DNA of 31,917 nucleotides from Acrasis kona (taxonomy: Eukaryota; Heterolobosea; Eutetramitea; Acrasida; Acrasidae), in contig JAOPGA020001573.1 in NCBI GenBank assembly GCA_026419775.2, positions 1 through 31,917 on the forward strand, in the 5' to 3' direction. Shown here piece by piece: positions 10,915 through 21,657 of this stretch (positions are counted from its first letter, which is position 1; each line of letters begins with the position of its first letter). The notes beneath the pieces are model-generated. The model searched no databases. It saw nothing but the letters and a program-made list of their open reading frames with translations, and had not been told where the DNA came from. Made by a program: the position numbers and the translations under genes.

Positions 10915-11655
10915 ATGTCTGAATACTCGTTCTCTTTAACCACTTTTTCGCCATCAGGGAAGTTAGTACAGATCGAATATGCTTTAAATGCTGTACAAGC
11001 AGGAAGCACCTCGCTCGCTATCAAAGCAACAAACGGAGTTGTGATTGCAACAGAAAAGAAGCAACCCTCCCCATTAATTGACCATACTTCACTACAAAAG
11101 GTCACAATCTTAACCGATCATATCGGTATGGTATATAGTGGCATGGGTCCTGATGCTAGAGTACTGGTCAAGAAGGGAAGAAAGCAAGCAGAACAATATT
11201 TCCGTGTATACAAAGAGCGCATTCCAGTAAGTCAGCTAGTAAGAGAGATGGCTGGTGTTATGCAAGAATATACTCAATCAGGGTAAGTTTCAACTTTTGA
11301 CATGTACTTATCCTATGTAAGTGGTGTCCGTCCCTTTGGTGTAAGTTTATTGATTGCTGGTTATGATGAAAGTGGACCTCATCTCTACCAAGTGGATCCA
11401 TCAGGTTCTTACTGGGCATGGAAAGCATCAGCGATTGGAAAAAACATGATTAATGCAAACACATTCTTGGAAAAGAGATACACTAAAGAAATTGAACTTG
11501 AAGATGCCATCCACACAGCAATATTGACATTAAAGGAAGGCTTTGATGGACAAATTACTGAGGACAACATTGAGCTTGGTATCATCGGAAACGATCACTC
11601 GTTTAAGATCTTGACTCCTTCTCAAGTAAAAGACTATTTAGATGAGGTTGAATAA
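10915..11655 (+). CDS. PSMA2: 20S proteasome subunit alpha type-2
   Basis: Two exons, 10915..11282 and 11322..11655, split by a 39-nt intron (11283-11321), give 233 residues against 234 in human PSMA2. The N terminus [20 protein letters not shown] is the alpha-subunit signature (the [10 protein letters not shown] form is alpha-2). The splice restores [16 protein letters not shown], a strongly conserved core segment. The protein is one of seven alpha-ring subunits of the 20S core; alpha subunits lack the catalytic Thr and form the gate and docking surface for activators such as PA200, whose gene is divergent just upstream. Start chosen at the ATG giving the canonical MSEYSFS; the open frame extends further upstream without an ATG. 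An AATAAAAAT follows the stop directly. Confidence 0.97.
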
Positions 11656-11734
11656 AAATATTTTAAATGTATTTTAATGACTGGTTGTGAATAACGTAGC
11701 ACTTTTTCCTAATGAACGTGGCGGCTCTCACGAT

Positions 11735-12133
11735 TCAATTGAATTCGCTATTAGACAAGTAAAGTGACGACAATGTTATTAAAATAGATAGTGCTGCAGT
11801 GAAAACCACAGCGATTGATACAACAAAAGCTATTCTAGACCATGAGGCTAACCTCCGTGCCTTGCTAGAAACACTATTCCTGAATCGTAAAAAATTGAAA
11901 ATCCATATCCAACAAAAAATGAAACCGAATATAAACAGCATGTATGATTTTCTTTCATCTTGTTTAATGTCATGTTCTTTTTGTTCTTTTATCGTGCAAG
12001 GGCTCAGTAGTAGTAATGGAATATTGTCTTGAACTTGCTGTGTGAGAATTTTTGGAGATGGTTGGTGCTGATATAAGTAATATTGAGGTGAATAACATAG
12101 TTCCTCTTGTATATTCATCGACTTATTGTTCAT
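11735..12133 (-). CDS. Small membrane protein with two TM segments
   Basis: Start at the ATG at 12133 gives 132 residues. The N-terminal half is Gln/Pro-rich and hydrophilic. The C-terminal half has two hydrophobic segments, YMLFIFGFIFCWIWIFNFL and IAFVVSIAVVFTAALSILIT, joined by a short basic loop with RFRNSVSSKARRLASWSR. This pattern, a cytosolic Pro/Gln-rich tail plus a two-helix hairpin with a basic aromatic linker, recalls small eukaryotic endomembrane proteins (for instance the plant L18a-like group), but no diagnostic motif is present and I assign no function. The 3' end is 80 bp from the convergent PSMA2 stop. Confidence 0.6.
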   Translation of the reverse strand: MNNKSMNIQEELCYSPQYYLYQHQPSPKILTQQVQDNIPLLLLSPCTIKEQKEHDIKQDERKSYMLFIFGFIFCWIWIFNFLRFRNSVSSKARRLASWSRIAFVVSIAVVFTAALSILITLSSLYLSNSEFN

Positions 12134-12257
12134 TTTGTTAATTTGTTTGGCCGGAAAGTACAACTCCGGTTAACGTCTTGTGGAATAATAGAGGAATCTT
12201 TATCTCTTTTTTGTGAGTTGTGAAAGAAAATCATGTAAATAAATAGTTGTGTGGATT

Positions 12258-15200
12258 TTATTTCATGTAGTACAATTCAACATCCCTACGGGTTTGTGGT
12301 GAATGAGGTTTCAAAGAAGGTCTTTTGTCTTGATAAATATCTGTAAACGCTCCTCCGTTTTCGATTTCAACTTTCGGCTTCATGGTTCTTTTTCTGATAA
12401 CATCAATAACAAGGATCAAGAAAACTAATAATACAAGTATAATCACTGCTCCTGCAATAGCTCCCAGTACAATACCAACAACAATGTTTCTCTCAGTAGA
12501 GCTTAATGCTTGACCTCTAATCGACCGAGTTGCATTGGTTTGTACTGCAACATAATCAGTTGTGTGATTGCAAGAGCAAACAACTTTATTGATAAGCACA
12601 TTTAAAGTTGTACAACCATAGCTACTGTAGTCGTTCAATGTTGGATCCCAGTATTGGCATTCATACATTAAACTAGTATTGAATGAACCTGTAATACTGA
12701 ATTCTATATTAGAAGTCAAACTTTTAATAGAGAATGGAGCACCACAATCCTCTCCTATTTGTACAGTAAACAGATTTGATGAAACAATCTTATTCGTAGC
12801 AGATTTATATACAGTCGCAGGAAGTGACATTGCTTTGATTTGTAGTGCAGTAGTACTATCACCTATACCTCCAGCATTAATTGGTATGGTCAGCTTATCA
12901 GTACCATTAGATACCCCTAGTATTGTTTTTTGGTTAATGTTAAAACCGAAGTTTTTGGCTACCATAATTTTGATAGAGTCGCCTAATACAATTGGTTGGT
13001 CACCTGCATTCAGTCCAGCTGCAATGCTATCCATAATATTACAAGCAGCCATATAACCCTTCTTGGCTACAACAATATCCGATGATTGTTTAATGCTACG
13101 AGAGGAACTCCACTGAATATTAAACCCTAAGAACAAATTTGCAACAACGCTAAGAACGTTATTGCTCGTCGATACTGACAGTACTCCTTTCGTGAGTGTC
13201 AGCATATTTGTAATCTTGTCGAAACTGTCGGATGTTGCCGAAGAAGTGACTACATCTGGATTAGATGTGGCTATGAACATGGTGTTCACTGCGCTATCTA
13301 CTTGCTGATCTATAGCAAGGGATGTAGTAGAGTTATTAATAAAGCTTAGAGCGTTGGTTATAACAGCTAAAGCGTTCGCAACAAAATTTCTTTGGAGTTC
13401 GAGTTCAGCCACAGAAAAACCGCAATCGCTACCAGCAAACCCATTTTGACATTGACATAAACCATTGGAACACACACCACGCTTATAGCAATCATTTTTA
13501 CAAGAAGTTGTGGGAGCAGAAGTGCTCTCCATATTTGATTTCGCTTTATTGTTTTGTACAGTATTAATTAGATTTAGAGCAGAACTAATCAGCGTCAAAT
13601 CATTTATAGTGGGTGCACTCGTGAGTGATATGGATTTGATTTGATCTGAAAAGTATTGTGTCACTGCAGTAGAGTTTGTAGAATTGGATACGGAGCCCAG
13701 TCCAGGAATAACTGGTGCTTGAACTACAAACGTATTTACCGCAACTGCACTGAATCCATATTCATTGGATGCGGTCACTTGGATTGCAATCGAGCCTTCA
13801 CCTTTCAAATATGGAATAGAAATTTGAACGGATGAAGATAGAGAGCTAGATGCAGCAATAATATACTTTTGCGAAGTTGGATCAATAAATGAAAAACTAT
13901 ATAACAATTGATAAGTAGTATCCCTTGATGAATCCTTGTCTGAGAATCCTGAAGCAGTTGCAGTAATAAATGATAGGGCAGGACCGCTACTAGAGCTTAG
14001 GGTCAAATTGCCAGCAATAATATTATTAGACACATAGGTAACCGTTATTGTACTAGAGCCAGGAATACTTGATGTAGGTGATTTGACTGTCAGTACAAAC
14101 TGGTATGTTCCCTGACCAAGAGTACCACTTGGAATGTTCAGAGTAGGTGAGGTAACTGTAATGGTAGAAGGTAATGCAAAAGTGACAGCTTTTGACGAAA
14201 TTTCCCAAGCGAATGTAGACAATAAAGGATTAAAACTAGAAAAAGTCGGAATGGCAGTAATACTCAACTGTGTAGAAGTTGATATCGCCTTGTTTGGTGC
14301 ATTTATTATAGTGAACGTAGGAACTGCCCCATCAATCACAGTCACTGTAGTGAAAGCGGATGCAGTTTTATTCAAACCATTAGCAGTCACAGTTATCACG
14401 TACAAACCAGATCTAATTGACGAACCGACAATTTTCTGAGATAAAGAGTTGGATGCAAATGTCAAATCAACTGGACCGACCGATGACCACGTGAAAACAG
14501 CATTGGAACTGGTTTCATCGGGATCACTAAAAGTCGCCGATAAGGACAAATCACTACCAGCCGAAACAGTCAAAGCCAATCCTTGATCGACAGTTATCGA
14601 TATGGGCCTTGATTCTATTACAAATGAAACTTCGACACTAACAGGAAGAACCCCTTGAAGACTGGTCACCGAACAATTTAATAAATAAGAGCCTAATTGT
14701 AAAGTATTTGATTTGAAGGTGAGTTGCTGTTGTCCCTGTTGTTCACTCAATTGATTAATTTTAGGTCCCGCTAATTGACTCCAAGTGATGATATATTTAT
14801 TGTAACCAGAGCAAACGAAACTAACTATAGGATCAATGAAAACAACATCACTACGATACGCTCTAGTGAATTTTACATTAGTTATGATCGGTGTCTCTAG
14901 AATGATATACGCACTCTGTATCACGGAGGATGACTGTTCAGGAGTTCCCACATTTAATTTAAAATCCAATTTGAGCGACAATAATGAATTATCGAATAGT
15001 CTACCAGGTATAAAAACAACAGAGGTAGATTGAGAGCTCAAGTAAGAGTTGATGGCATCTAGAGTGATGTTAGATGTGGACGATACCGACCATTTATAAC
15101 CAGCAGGATTGACCGAGTTACTTCCATCCAAGATAACTCCGGTACATGCAGATATCGAATTGGTATTCAGCGTCAGTATAGGGGTTCTAGTTACTGGTGC

Positions 15201-18200
15201 TTGAGTGGTGGTTGGTGGTATAGTAGGAGTGGGCGGCAATGTAGGACTGGTAGTGATGGTAGGATTGTAAGTCGGTGTTAGTGTTGGTGTTCGTGTACTG
15301 GATATTGTGTTACTTGGAGTATTAGTTGGTGTTGAAGTAGTTGTTGGAGTCGACACAGGCGTGTTACTAGTTGTTTGTATTGAGGTGGAAAGTACTGTTG
15401 AGCTGGGTGTTTGGGATTGTGTAGAAGTGGAAGTTGCTGTAGAGATTGGTGTTACTGTTAGCGATACAGTCGAAGTAATTAGCGTGGGGGTTGGGGTAGA
15501 TGTTAAAGAACTAGTTGGCGTATATGTTGTAGGCGTTGGAGTAGTTTGTGTCAAAGTATATGTTGGGGTAACTGCTGGATATGCGGGAGTTGCAGTAGGT
15601 GTGTATGTGGAGGTTACAGTAGGGATCGGTGTAAGCATAGGTGTAGAAGCAGTTGTATCGGTGATTGTTGATGTTGGAGTTGAAGTAGAGGTAGAGGTAG
15701 GCGATGTAGTAGAAATCGTTATTAAAGTAGGAGTGGACGCAGGAGTAGAAGTCAATGTTGGTGTTACAGTTGACGCAGTTGGTGTAGGACTGACTGTCGA
15801 TGTCACAGTCAAAGTGGGTGTTTGTAAGACAGTTGATGTTGGATTAAATGTTTGAGTAGGCGTTGGGGCATCTGTATTTGTTATAGTAGGGGTAGGCGTT
15901 GGAGTAGGCGTGGGGCTAGATGTCATGGATGTTGAAGGTACTGGTGTTAAAATTGAGGTTGGTGTGGATGTTAGTGTTTGTGTGGGGGTAAGTGTAGGCG
16001 TAGGCGTAGGTGTTAAAGTAGGTATTAACGTCAATGTTGGAGTATCTGTTGGATTTGTTGGGGTGATTGTGGGTGTTGGCGTAGGGGTTGGCATGACAGT
16101 TTGCGATGCAGTAAGTGTAGATGTAGACGTATCGTTTGGAGTAAGAGCTGACGTCGCTGTAGGAGTCAAAGTTGGCGTGGGCGACGGCGTTAGTACTGGA
16201 GTAGGAATAGGAGTTGACGTAGTTGTTGTAGTTAGAGTTGTTGTATATGTTGCTGTTGGCGTGGGAGTAGAGGTTGGAGTCGGTGTGGGCATAACTGTTG
16301 GAGTAGGTGTGGGAGTTGATGTGGGTGAAGGTGTTGCAGTGAGATTTGGAGTAGATGTGGAAGTTGGAGTAGGAGTCTGTGTAGAAGTAAGTATTGGTGT
16401 AAATGTAGGTGCCAATGAATCAGTTGGTATAATTGTGTGAGTTGGAGTTGATGTGGGAGTAGAAGTTGAAGTTGGTATTGGTGTAGGTGTTAGTGTAGGT
16501 GTTGATGTCTGTGAATCAGTTGATGTTGATATAAGTGTGGGAGTCGGTGTAGGAGTGGGAGTATTAGTTGGAGTAGGTGTATCTATTAGAGTTAACAGAG
16601 TAGTTGGAGTCGGTGTGGGCGTGACTGTTGGTGTTAGGGTGGGGGATGGTGTGGCTGTTAGTGTCGAAGTGAGTGTAGGACTTGGTGTTGCAGTAAGATT
16701 TGGAGTGGTGGTAGGTGTGGGAGTATCAGTGGGTGTTGGAGTTGGAGTAGATGTAGGAGTTAGAGTCGGTGTTGGAGTAGGTGTCATGGTAGGAGTTGGA
16801 CTGTCTGTTGGTGTCGGCGTGGGAGTAAGGGTTGGTGTGGGTGTAGGTGTTGGGGTGATTGTTGGTGTTGGAGTTGGTGTATCAGTTGGAGTGGTGGTAG
16901 GTGTGGGAGTATCAGTGGGTGTTGGAGTTGGATTCGGTGAGGGTGTATCAGTTGGAGTAGCAGTAGCTTTGCTAAATGGACACAAGACAGTAACATTTGG
17001 GCATTGAATATATCCACTATATCCAGTAGCGCTTATAAGACCACCCCCCTCTGGACAAGTATAATTAGAGGATCCAACCGTAATAATTAGTTTCCCATCC
17101 TCACAATAATGTAACAAGCACCTTAAATCTCTTTGACTTTGTGTATAATAACTACCCGTTTTCAATACATTGCTGACGAAACACCTACTGTTTGGTGATC
17201 CATACATCATGGCCGTATGAGAAGCATAATCAGCTGGTGGAGAGTTGGCTGCATTGGTGCAATCGCCATTACTGTAACCCGTCACAATTGGACAATAATC
17301 CAAGTATTGATTATTACCACCAGTAGTATTATCTGGGTAGTGTTGATAATAACCCAATGGACTAGAGAATGTAGTTAATGGACAATAACCAACATAACGA
17401 TGACCATAAGTACAATCGCCCACACCTCTTGAGCAGAAATAACCACTAGTGTAATTATTACCCGTGTTTAAATTCCAATTTTCACACCTGTCGCCCATAA
17501 AGGAACAACCTTGTTTGTATCCGTATTGTAAATGTTCTGCTTTATCATAGTCGGGTACGTACCAACCAGAGTCGTGAAGCAGGGCAAGGGTAATGGAACT
17601 TATCGAGGGGTTGTTTGGAGGATTGAAAAACTGAACGGACGCCTGCATGAACTCGCCCAAAAAGGATCTCATTTTCCAGTGAGATCCCACCGTGCCTCCA
17701 CCTCCAGCATCCTCTAATTCTCCTCCAATGGCACTATCGCAGTCAAATTGATTTTTGACCGCTTCTACTACTCTGGGTGTTGTTATAAAACTGGCCTGTT
17801 TAGTCACTCCATTGAACGTCCTGGATATTTTTGTCGTGACGTTGGATCTTCGGCTACCGTCGGGATTTATAAAATAAGGGAACAATGAAGAGGAGAAACC
17901 AAGAGCGTGAGTGATTTCGTGAATAAGTGTATACAATTGTTTGGCGGTGTCATAGACGAAAAAGTTTTCTGGATTTAGGTTGACTTGCCCAGCGAGCGAA
18001 CGGTATTTGGAATCAAATAAACATGCAGTGGCCCAGGCGACTGCGCCAGTGTCACCGGCTCCGGGTGGCGATGGTCTGGCTGTCAAGAAAAGTACGAGAT
18101 CGGTGTCAGGATAAACCGTGGAATCCACAGGTACTCCGCCATTTACGCCACAGGTACTGATCGCAGATAGCGACAGCCCACCCACCACTTGTTGTACATT

Positions 18201-18660
18201 TAGTATGCTTCCGAATTTTTCTCTGGTCATGTTGATGACGTTCATCACAATTTGGGTGCGAGTATCATTTATACACATTTGCTCGTTGCATGTGCCCCAA
18301 CAATTTTCTGTTAATGAATTTGAGCATGTAGTTGAGCTGTCCGGAGGATTTCCTCGTCTAAAAAGCTTTTTCGATTCAACAATGAAAAATGAACGCTCTA
18401 CTTACGCTGCCTGGAGTTATGCATTGATAGTTATTTATATCATTGTAGAAAAATGTTGTGTTGATGAATATTCTTAAGGGCAAAAATGTGGATCCTCCAA
18501 CATCTCTTTTTGAAGAGTGTACAAATTCATCGTAGTTTGGATAGGTTATCACTTTTGGTGGCATTTGCACGGTATTCATAATCAAGTCATGTCCACATCC
18601 TAATACAAGTAGTAAACAATAGCTGAGAGCAATAATGAATAATTGCAGCTTGCACACCAT
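12258..18660 (-). CDS. Chimeric surface protein: M8 leishmanolysin-like protease, Thr/Pro stalk, PKD/REJ-like, EGF, GPS and TM
   Basis: Two exons, 18660..18406 and 18365..12258, are split by a 40-nt intron with an AAG acceptor; the product is 2120 residues. In order: signal peptide (about 1-22); M8 zinc metalloprotease with HEITHALGF (His at 234 and 238) and GSHW (third His ligand, about 315), plus many Cys to about 540; a Thr/Pro/Ser repeat stalk (about 550-1145); a beta-rich region resembling PKD/REJ domains (about 1150-1650); an EGF-like unit (Cys in [20 protein letters not shown], about 1705-1732); a GPS-type motif (CQYWDP, then [12 protein letters not shown], about 1986-2025); one TM helix (about 2043-2070); and a short basic/acidic tail. 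M8 enzymes cleave surface or matrix proteins; GPS motifs usually mark autoproteolysis between His-Leu and Thr/Ser, here His-Thr-Thr. The protease has all zinc ligands, so activity is likely. The TAA stop overlaps an AATAAA. Confidence 0.88.
15183..16975 (-). repeat. Degenerate hexamer repeat encoding the Thr/Pro stalk
   Basis: About 1.8 kb of imperfect 6-bp units (plus strand GTAGGT/GTTGGA/GTGGGA-like) encode about 600 residues of PTPTPT, TPTST and similar Thr/Pro/Ser. The minus strand is C-rich there and the plus strand G/T-rich, a sharp strand skew against the surroundings. Such stalks are typically heavily O-glycosylated and extended. The length is prone to expansion and contraction by slippage and may vary between strains. 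Confidence 0.9.
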
Positions 18661-19029
18661 CGTTCTACGGAGTGGTCAACCGCCTTTGTAATTGTATTCA
18701 ACGAAACGCAATTGAGATATTGTGGCGTTTCATTATTCCGAAGGATCTTTCTATCAAAGCTTTTGAAAGCCTTGCGAAGCACTTTCGTTTCTACGAAGGT
18801 GAAGAACTGAGACACCAAGCGCTCTTTTTGCTGCCGTTCAGAATATTTATATTGATGAATCGAAGGCCTTTTTTATAGTGATTGAACGTGTAGCCTTCCA
18901 CGTTTCACTTAAATTTCTTTCTAATGTTACCTTGGCATCTAAGACAATCTTTATTCACCCTACACCAGCAAGATGCCATAAAAACAATTAGATCAAATCG
19001 ATCAGTAATGCATTGTTTAATTCAAAAAA
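18661..19029. other. Intergenic region upstream of the M8 surface protein
   Basis: This 369-bp gap holds the 5' side of the surface-protein gene and the 3' side of the Kazal gene. Both strands have short open frames near 18670-18880 with no ATG-led product of known family. I see no RNA gene. Confidence 0.4.
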
Positions 19030-19194
19030 TTAGCATTTAAAAGTCTCGTTCACCCCAGCACAATGTGCTCTGCAACTATTGCTGAACCTTTGACCGTTTG
19101 AAGAGCACACTGGTTTGAAAATCGCAGGGCAAATGCAAGAGAAAGCAAGCGCAGTAACACAAGCGATGATCACTATGAACAGTGCTGCTTTCAT
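19030..19194 (-). CDS. Small secreted Kazal-type protease inhibitor
   Basis: An ATG at 19194 encodes 54 residues. Residues 1-18 are a clean signal peptide (MKAALFIVIIACVTALAF). The mature part is a single Kazal domain with six Cys at 20, 22, 30, 41, 45 and 54, spacing C-x1-C-x7-C-x10-C-x3-C-x8-C, and the family landmarks CICP, KPVC, NGQRFSNSC. Kazal domains inhibit serine proteases by presenting a rigid loop. By family rule the P1 residue is the second after Cys-II, here Ala24, which would favour elastase- or subtilisin-like targets (inference). The protein is unusually small, with almost nothing but the domain. It is just upstream of the M8 surface protease on the same strand, although Kazal domains do not normally inhibit metalloproteases. 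Confidence 0.85.
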   Translation of the reverse strand: MKAALFIVIIACVTALAFSCICPAIFKPVCSSNGQRFSNSCRAHCAGVNETFKC

Positions 19195-19281
19195 TTTTTT
19201 TGGATGTGAGTGTGTGTCATTTTCAACAACTGATTGACATCAAGAACATTCATTACAATCAAAAGCTAATAATTTTATTGT

Positions 19282-20635
19282 CTATAATACAACTGTTGAT
19301 ATTGATTTGTACAACATCCTCCACAATTGAACCTTATTCTTTAATAACGTAAGTTGCTCGTAATGTACTTCCGTCCCTGAGCTCGAAACAGGTTGTACAA
19401 AACAATCTGCTCCATTTGTGAAGAAATCATCCGATCTACATTTCAATTAATAAATGGAGAGTAGAGACTTACAAAGCGTAAAGTGAAGTTTTGGATTCAT
19501 TTTGGGTTTGAGAAGAAAGTTGTTTGAGTAATGTAGTTTGATGTTTGTTGATTTCGCTCAAAAAATTCATATAGTCCTGACACTTATCCTTCCATTCCGA
19601 TTTATTTTGTTGCTTTTGTGATTCGAAAATGTCAATGGCTATTTTAGGAACATCCAATGTCGTCTGCTTTGCTTTAGAAAAGAATGATAATGTTCAACTT
19701 ACGCATTCTACATCACTGTCCTCTGGTTGATCGAAAATCAATTTAGCACTTTGTGAGGCCAAGTCGCTAAAGTGAAACGATCTCTTACTCTTCATCAGGA
19801 TGTCTTTGTTGTTTAGGTAATTTTGCACACTGGCTAATAAATCACTCTGTTCGTCGTTGGAATATAAACTATTTAACATCTATAAAAAATTAAAAGCTTT
19901 CGAATTGTTGGACTGACATTTAAATGAGTGTTGGTGAAAGAACTAAAGTTGGACTCGAAGCAGAATAGTTTCTTCATTACTTTGTAATCTGCAAAGTCTA
20001 CTTGTTCGTTTGTTAAGGATAAAACCTGCTTTTCCAGTATTGTTAGTCTCTTCATAACATCTTCGTTTTCGGCCGAATCTTCCATACTTTCCTCTATTTG
20101 TAAGTGAAGGTCGGCAAGTTCTTTCTGCTTCGCCTCAATGTATGCTGTCTGGTTGATGCATTTTTGGATGCATCTCTACTATTGTTAACTAATCATAATG
20201 TGAAACTCACGAGTGTGTTCTGATCGAGATGCATAAAATCAACTCGGTTTAGGTCCAAAAATGTTCTAATGGCACTGTTGAGAATGTTTGCGAATCCACA
20301 TTCAGAACAAAATTGACAAACATCTACAATAATTAAACTAACATCAGTTGTATTTACCTCCAAAAAAATCGTCGCAATCCTTCGAGATTACTGACATTAA
20401 GCTCCAACAGTTCTCACAAGGAAAAGCAACCTCTTTACATGAAGGACTATAATTTTTAAATATAATGTTGTAGACCTATTGAAACATACCAAGATATCTC
20501 AACAACGATGTTGTTGCCAGCAATTTTCTCAATAAGAGGTTGTGTTATACACGAACTATACGAATCACCTATTATAAATTATTATAATGATCAAAATAAC
20601 ATACATTGCTCATTAGGACAGAAAAAATTCAGCAT
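19282..20635 (-). CDS. Unknown Cys-rich (zinc-ribbon-like) plus coiled-coil protein, eight exons
   Basis: Exons 20635..20605, 20568..20490, 20446..20358, 20323..20211, 20175..19918, 19879..19703, 19666..19473 and 19435..19282 join in frame to 364 residues. The seven introns are 34-43 nt; the sixth could equally end three bases later. The N-terminal third has paired cysteines (CPNEQC; CPSCKEVAFPCENCW; CQFCSECG) that look able to bind two or more zinc ions. Residues from about 125 onward (QTAYIEAKQKELADLHLQIE, RLTILEKQVLSLTNEQ) form a coiled coil. The C terminus is helical and ends LKNKVQLWRMLYKSIS. Zinc knuckles followed by coiled coil recall autophagy adaptors of the Atg14/UVRAG type, but this is only a resemblance in layout. 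The gene starts 74 bp from the divergent Nudix gene. Confidence 0.75.
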
Positions 20636-20709
20636 TGTTTGCTTCCACTTGTTATTAGAAGTTGATTGTAAGGTGATTTTGTAATAAATTAATCATAATA
20701 ACAGAGACA
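20636..20709. promoter_or_regulatory. Compact divergent promoter region (74 bp between two ATGs)
   Basis: Two well-supported genes start back to back here: the Cys-rich/coiled-coil gene (ATG at 20635, minus) and the Nudix gene (ATG at 20710, plus). The whole intervening stretch is 74 bp, A/T-rich, and must include both 5' UTRs and any shared promoter. No clear TATA element can be assigned to either direction. Confidence 0.4.
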
Positions 20710-21657
20710 ATGAACACGAACAAGATGAACGTATTTGCGGGCAATACATTAGAACGTCTACACAATTTACGAACAAAATCCGAAGAGATTTCTGCGATTC
20801 TGAGATCACCAAAGGCTAGATTTGTCCCATTTTTTCAAACAAAGCCCCTACTTACAACCGCTTCGAAAAAAGATGGCATGAGACAAATCTCGTGGTTGAA
20901 ATACGATCAAATTCAAAATAACATTTCAAGCTACAACCAAGACGAATTCATCTTGTTGGGTGAAAAAAACAATGAATACTATTTCGCCGTCGAAGCATTA
21001 AAAGAAAATAACACCTTAACAACCGCAGAATATTACGGGATAAGGGAGGCTGCATTATATCTACCTCACGAAGAAGCAGCCATTCTCGCTCAAGGCAAAG
21101 CACTTATCGAATGGAATGCAAATCACAGATTTTGCGGCAGTTGTGGTTCGCCCACCATATCAACAGGCGGAGGAACAAAAAGAACGTGCACCGATCATCA
21201 AAAAAAATGTGGAAAAAGTTTATACCCAAGAACGGACCCGGTCTCAATCATGTTGGTTACACACGAAGATAAATGTCTTCTCGGAAGACAGGCCAGGTGG
21301 CCGAAAGGTTTATTTAGTTGCCTTGCTGGCTTCATCGACAGTGCAGAGACCATAGAGGAAGCCGTAGTAAGGGAAGTATCGGAGGAGGCAGGTGTAGAGG
21401 TTGATTTGTCTTCAGTCAAGTACTATTCTAGTCAGCCGTGGCCGTTCCTTGGTGGTCAAATCATGATAGGATGTCATGCAAAGGCAAAAAGCGATAACAT
21501 TGTCGTAGTGGACAGTGAATTAGAAGATGCGAGGTGGTTTACTAAAGAACAAGCCAAGAGAGGATTAGATGGGAGCGATCCAGAGTTCAAATTACCTCCA
21601 AAGCTCGCTATTGCACACTTGTTAATAAAGGCGTGGGTGGAGGGAGAATGTGATTAA
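20710..21657 (+). CDS. NADH pyrophosphatase-type Nudix hydrolase (NUDT12/NudC family)
   Basis: An intronless 315-residue frame. It has the three-part layout of NADH pyrophosphatases: an N-terminal domain, a four-Cys zinc ribbon (FCGSCG ... CTDHQKKC, about 140-160) and a Nudix domain with a perfect Nudix box beginning GFIDSAETIEEA and including REVSEEAGV (about 210-232). After the box comes SQPWPF, the family-specific NADH-selectivity motif, followed by LGGQIMIG instead of the more usual P-x-S-x-MIG. These enzymes hydrolyse NAD(H) to NMN(H) and AMP and can remove NAD caps from RNA. The last residues (VEGECD) are not a PTS1 peroxisome signal, so a cytosolic site is likely. A second in-frame ATG five codons on is an alternative start. 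Confidence 0.93.
   Translation: MNTNKMNVFAGNTLERLHNLRTKSEEISAILRSPKARFVPFFQTKPLLTTASKKDGMRQISWLKYDQIQNNISSYNQDEFILLGEKNNEYYFAVEALKENNTLTTAEYYGIREAALYLPHEEAAILAQGKALIEWNANHRFCGSCGSPTISTGGGTKRTCTDHQKKCGKSLYPRTDPVSIMLVTHEDKCLLGRQARWPKGLFSCLAGFIDSAETIEEAVVREVSEEAGVEVDLSSVKYYSSQPWPFLGGQIMIGCHAKAKSDNIVVVDSELEDARWFTKEQAKRGLDGSDPEFKLPPKLAIAHLLIKAWVEGECD

Noticed and set aside
15183..16975. Possible CRISPR-like or satellite array
   Set aside because: Units are 6 bp, degenerate, without spacers, and lie in frame within a coding exon of a eukaryotic gene.
15307..17007. Three long plus-strand frames rich in Gly/Val (GVGVGV-type repeats)
   Set aside because: They are exact antisense shadows of the Thr/Pro stalk in the M8 surface protein, which is supported by domains on both sides. 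The regular hexamer repeat keeps all frames open.
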